In this document: piece by piece, positions 46,807 to 48,802 of the stretch | How the letters are laid out: each line of letters opens with the position of its first letter | How positions within the stretch are numbered: position 1 is the stretch's first letter | Assembly: GCA_009784975.1 (NCBI GenBank) | Contig: WQXG01000016.1 | Coordinates: 1 to 48,802, forward strand | DNA from: Treponema sp. | Lineage (GTDB): Bacteria; Spirochaetota; Spirochaetia; Treponematales; Breznakiellaceae | Length of the DNA: 48,802 bases | Direction: 5' to 3' | Translations under genes and position numbers: made by a program | The notes under the pieces: model-generated | What the model was told of the DNA's origin: nothing | The model's input: only the letters and a program-made list of their open reading frames with translations | The model's database searches: none

Positions 46807-46890
46807 GCCAAGGTTACCTGTTGTGCCAGGGCTTACTTGTATGCCAAGGCTTACTTGTAAGCCAGGGCACTGGTGCCAAGGCACTTGTTG
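46807..46890. repeat. Tandem repeat array between divergent promoters
   Basis: Five head-to-tail units start with GCCARGG. Three are 18 bp (GCCAAGGTTACCTGTTGT, GCCAGGGCTTACTTGTAT, GCCAAGGCTTACTTGTAA; 46807-46860), followed by shorter units of 14 and 16 bp (46861-46890). The array begins next to the minus-strand -35 box and ends on the plus-strand -35 box, so it looks like a set of regulator binding sites. Confidence 0.75.
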
Positions 46891-46913
46891 AAGTTAAAGA
46901 AAAAAATTATACT
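46885..46913 (+). promoter_or_regulatory. Promoter of the IorA-like gene
   Basis: TTGTTG (46885-46890), a 17-bp spacer and TATACT (46908-46913), 25 bp before the start codon. The -35 box overlaps the last unit of the repeat array. Confidence 0.6.
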
Positions 46914-46938
46914 GCAATTATAAAAACAGGGAGTGAAT

Positions 46939-48549
46939 ATGAGTAGTGAAAAATTGGCTTTGCTGGGCGATGAAGCCATCGCTTTGGGCGCAATCCATGC
47001 AGGTATAAGCGCCGCATACGGGTATCCGGGAACTCCGTCTTCGGAAATATTGCAATATCTTATAAATGAGTTTAACAAGGGAGGACCTGTCGCCCGCTGG
47101 TGTTCAAACGAAAAAACAGCGCTGGAAGCGGCTCTGGGTGTATCTTTCGCCGGAAGACGCGCGTTGGTAACAACAAAACATGTAGGGTTAAATGTCGCGG
47201 CAGACCCATTAATGAATGCCGCGCTTGTAAAAATTAAAGGCGGTCTTGTTATCGCTGTTGCCGATGACCCGGGTATGCACAGTTCTCAGAATGAGCAGGA
47301 TTCCCGTTTTTATTCAAACTTTGCGATGATTCCCTGCCTTGAACCGCGGAATCAGCAGGAAGCATACGATATGGTCCGCGAAGCGTTTGATGTTTCCGAA
47401 TGTTTTAATATTCCGGTAATTGTACGCCTTGTAACACGTCTTGCCCATGCCAGAGCGGGCGTAATTCCCAGAAACCAAAAAAACCAGAATAAACTTTCCA
47501 AAACTCAGGAGAAAAATAACTGGATATTAATTCCCTCTTTTGCCAGAAAAAACTATGAATTACTTCTTGAAAAACAAAAAATCTTTGAAGAATGGTCATA
47601 TCAGCACCCGGTAAATAAATTAACAGGGTCAAAAAGCGACCTTGCGATAATAACATCCGGGCTTGGCGGCAATTATTACGAAGAAAATCAAAAAGAGTTC
47701 CTTGCTTTGCGCAAAAAACAGGGAAAGAGCGCGCCGCTGCACCTTCATATCGGAGCTTATCCGCTGCCGGAGAAAAAAATACGCAAAATTTGCTCAGAAG
47801 CCGAAGAAGTGCTCATTATCGAAGAAGGTCAGCCTTTTATCGCGCAAAGGGTTTTCGGTTTAACAGGCGCGAATTTAAAACCTGTAATAAAATCCGGAGA
47901 ACTTGATCCTGATAATGTACGTGAAGTGCTGGGACTTCCTCCCAGAAAGGGAATTAAAAACAATATTCACTCACTTCCTCCAAGACCTCCCGTACTTTGC
48001 CAGGGATGTTCTCACATTGACAGTTATCAGGCGCTGAATAAAGCGGTTGCAGCCCTGGATCCGCGTCCGGGACATCCTGATGTAGGAATAAACTCTGATA
48101 TTGGCTGTTATTCACTGGGCGTTGCCCCGCCGCTTTCCGCAATAGAAAGCATTGTCTGCATGGGCGCATGTGTCGGAATGGCAAAAGGAGCGTCAGATGC
48201 GGGTCTTAAACACGCAATTGCTGTAATTGGAGACTCAACTTTTATTCATTCGGGTATTACCCCTCTTATTGACGCGGTTGATTCCAATACAACAATGACT
48301 GTGGTTATTCTGGACAATTCCAGCGTTGCCATGACCGGCTGCCAGCCTACCATTGTGCCTTCAGAAAACTTAAAAAACCTGTTAATCGGCTGCGGAGTAA
48401 AAAAAGAACGTGTTTTGGAGCTGGAAGCAAAACCCAATCTGGTCGAAGAAAACGCGGTAAAAATCAAGGCAGAAATTGAACAAAAAGGACCTTCCGTAAT
48501 TATCTTAAAGCGAGAATGTCTGGAAGCAATAAGAAAAAGAAAAAAATAA
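46939..48549 (+). CDS. iorA: Indolepyruvate ferredoxin oxidoreductase alpha subunit-like, without ferredoxin domain
   Basis: A cytoplasmic thiamine-pyrophosphate enzyme subunit that oxidatively decarboxylates aryl-pyruvates from aromatic amino acids to acyl-CoA, or works in reverse. Its 536 residues show the N-terminal pyrimidine domain (AAYGYPGTPSSEIL, KHVGLNVAADPLMNAA), a middle domain, then the cofactor domain (PPRPPVLCQGCSH, DIGCYSLGVAPPL, GDSTFIHSG to DNSSVAMTG). Most IorA proteins end with a two-[4Fe-4S] ferredoxin domain; this one stops at KRECLEAIRKRKK just before it. No iorB follows; the next gene is the H1-like protein. ATG 46939 is preferred to GTG 46933 because GGGAG lies just upstream. 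Confidence 0.9.
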   Translation: MSSEKLALLGDEAIALGAIHAGISAAYGYPGTPSSEILQYLINEFNKGGPVARWCSNEKTALEAALGVSFAGRRALVTTKHVGLNVAADPLMNAALVKIKGGLVIAVADDPGMHSSQNEQDSRFYSNFAMIPCLEPRNQQEAYDMVREAFDVSECFNIPVIVRLVTRLAHARAGVIPRNQKNQNKLSKTQEKNNWILIPSFARKNYELLLEKQKIFEEWSYQHPVNKLTGSKSDLAIITSGLGGNYYEENQKEFLALRKKQGKSAPLHLHIGAYPLPEKKIRKICSEAEEVLIIEEGQPFIAQRVFGLTGANLKPVIKSGELDPDNVREVLGLPPRKGIKNNIHSLPPRPPVLCQGCSHIDSYQALNKAVAALDPRPGHPDVGINSDIGCYSLGVAPPLSAIESIVCMGACVGMAKGASDAGLKHAIAVIGDSTFIHSGITPLIDAVDSNTTMTVVILDNSSVAMTGCQPTIVPSENLKNLLIGCGVKKERVLELEAKPNLVEENAVKIKAEIEQKGPSVIILKRECLEAIRKRKK

Positions 48550-48583
48550 AAACTATTAAAAAGTAAAATATTATTTTTTTTTA

Positions 48584-48614
48584 CTTGACTTTATATGACT
48601 TGAAGAGCTAACAT
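48584..48614 (+). promoter_or_regulatory. Promoter region of the H1-like gene
   Basis: TTGACT (48584-48589) with TAACAT (48609-48614) at a 19-bp spacing, or alternatively TTGAAG (48599) with TATAGT (48620). A T-rich stretch just upstream (48572-48580) may also end the iorA transcript. Confidence 0.4.
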
Positions 48615-48651
48615 ATAAATATAGTTTTTAAAATTATTAAGGAGTTTAAGG

Positions 48652-48802
48652 ATGTCAAAGACCACAGCGCAGAAACCGGCAGTAAAGAAACCGGCAGCGA
48701 AGAAACCGGCGGCAAAAAAGCCAGCAGCAAAAAAACCGGCAGCAAAAAAACCGGCAGTAAAGAAAGCGGCGGCAAAAAAGCCAGCAGCGAAAAAACCGGC
48801 AG
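48652..48802 (+). CDS. Lys/Ala/Pro-rich histone H1-like protein (3' partial)
   Basis: The first 50 residues are visible. After MSKTTAQKPA the protein is a tandem of KKPAA units (also KKPAV and KKAAA), coded by 15-bp repeats with silent changes. Such strongly basic tails occur in bacterial histone H1-like proteins that bind and compact DNA; other KKPA-tailed proteins exist, and any folded domain lies outside the window. A good AAGGAG precedes ATG. The window edge cuts the gene. Confidence 0.75.
   Translation, partial: MSKTTAQKPAVKKPAAKKPAAKKPAAKKPAAKKPAVKKAAAKKPAAKKPA

Noticed and set aside
46807..46890. Possible CRISPR array
   Set aside because: Units follow each other without spacers and no cas genes are near; it is a plain tandem array.

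Overview
The window comes from an AT-rich, diderm, chemotactic bacterium. It is most likely a treponeme-like spirochaete that degrades plant polysaccharide, for example in a gut. The evidence is the spirochaete-style chemoreceptors, the loose lipoboxes on many lipoproteins, the predicted outer-membrane beta-barrels, an LplABC-type sugar importer encoded without its ATPase, the tRNA without an encoded CCA end, and a Lys/Ala/Pro-rich H1-like protein at the right edge. The genus is inferred from gene style, not from a marker gene.

Bases 1-11050 are an envelope region. It holds a CDP-alcohol phosphatidyltransferase (cut by the left edge) overlapping a glycosyltransferase-like gene. Two outer-membrane-type proteins follow on the minus strand. 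Next is a tight operon for 2-aminoethylphosphonate (AEP): phosphonopyruvate decarboxylase, AEP transaminase and PEP mutase fused to a cytidylyltransferase-like domain. A WbaP-type sugar-phosphate transferase and a small secreted protein complete the region. The simplest reading is that AEP is made, activated with CMP and placed on a lipid or glycan. However, the cytidylyltransferase domain and the CDP-alcohol transferase each lack a residue normally considered catalytic.

Bases 11050-11420 hold tRNA-Tyr(GUA), a terminator, and a GC-rich, hairpin-filled segment that repeats the 3' end of the tRNA, like a small integrated element. Bases 11430-18910 hold a chemosensory set: a double-receiver regulator, CheA and a chemoreceptor in one overlapping operon, then a second chemoreceptor with its own sigma70-type promoter.

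Bases 18906-38334 are a glucuronoxylan utilisation island. The minus strand carries alpha-glucuronidase (GH67), mannonate dehydratase, a GH2 glycosidase and a lipoprotein with internal repeats. The plus strand carries a modular GH10 xylanase, a NarL-type regulator, a sugar-binding lipoprotein with two permeases, two more GH10 xylanases and a beta-barrel protein. Together they suggest xylan cutting outside the cell, uptake of aldouronic acids, and cytoplasmic removal and breakdown of the glucuronate.

Bases 38335-48802 hold a very large GLUG-repeat lipoprotein, a GH3 lipoprotein, a possible PAP2-like protein, elongation factor P, a sodium:solute symporter, an indolepyruvate ferredoxin oxidoreductase alpha-type protein without its ferredoxin domain, and the start of the H1-like gene.

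The most unusual signal is a set of dispersed intergenic repeat families, called A to E here. They lie between genes but also run into coding regions. Three lipoprotein genes (GH10 at 35414, the GLUG protein at 42001 and GH3 at 43505) have N-terminal signal regions built in frame from these repeats. Two other gene ends (GH2 and GH3 C-termini) also lie in repeat DNA. A second strong unexplained signal is an array of about 18-bp tandem units (46807-46890) exactly between the -35 boxes of two divergent promoters.
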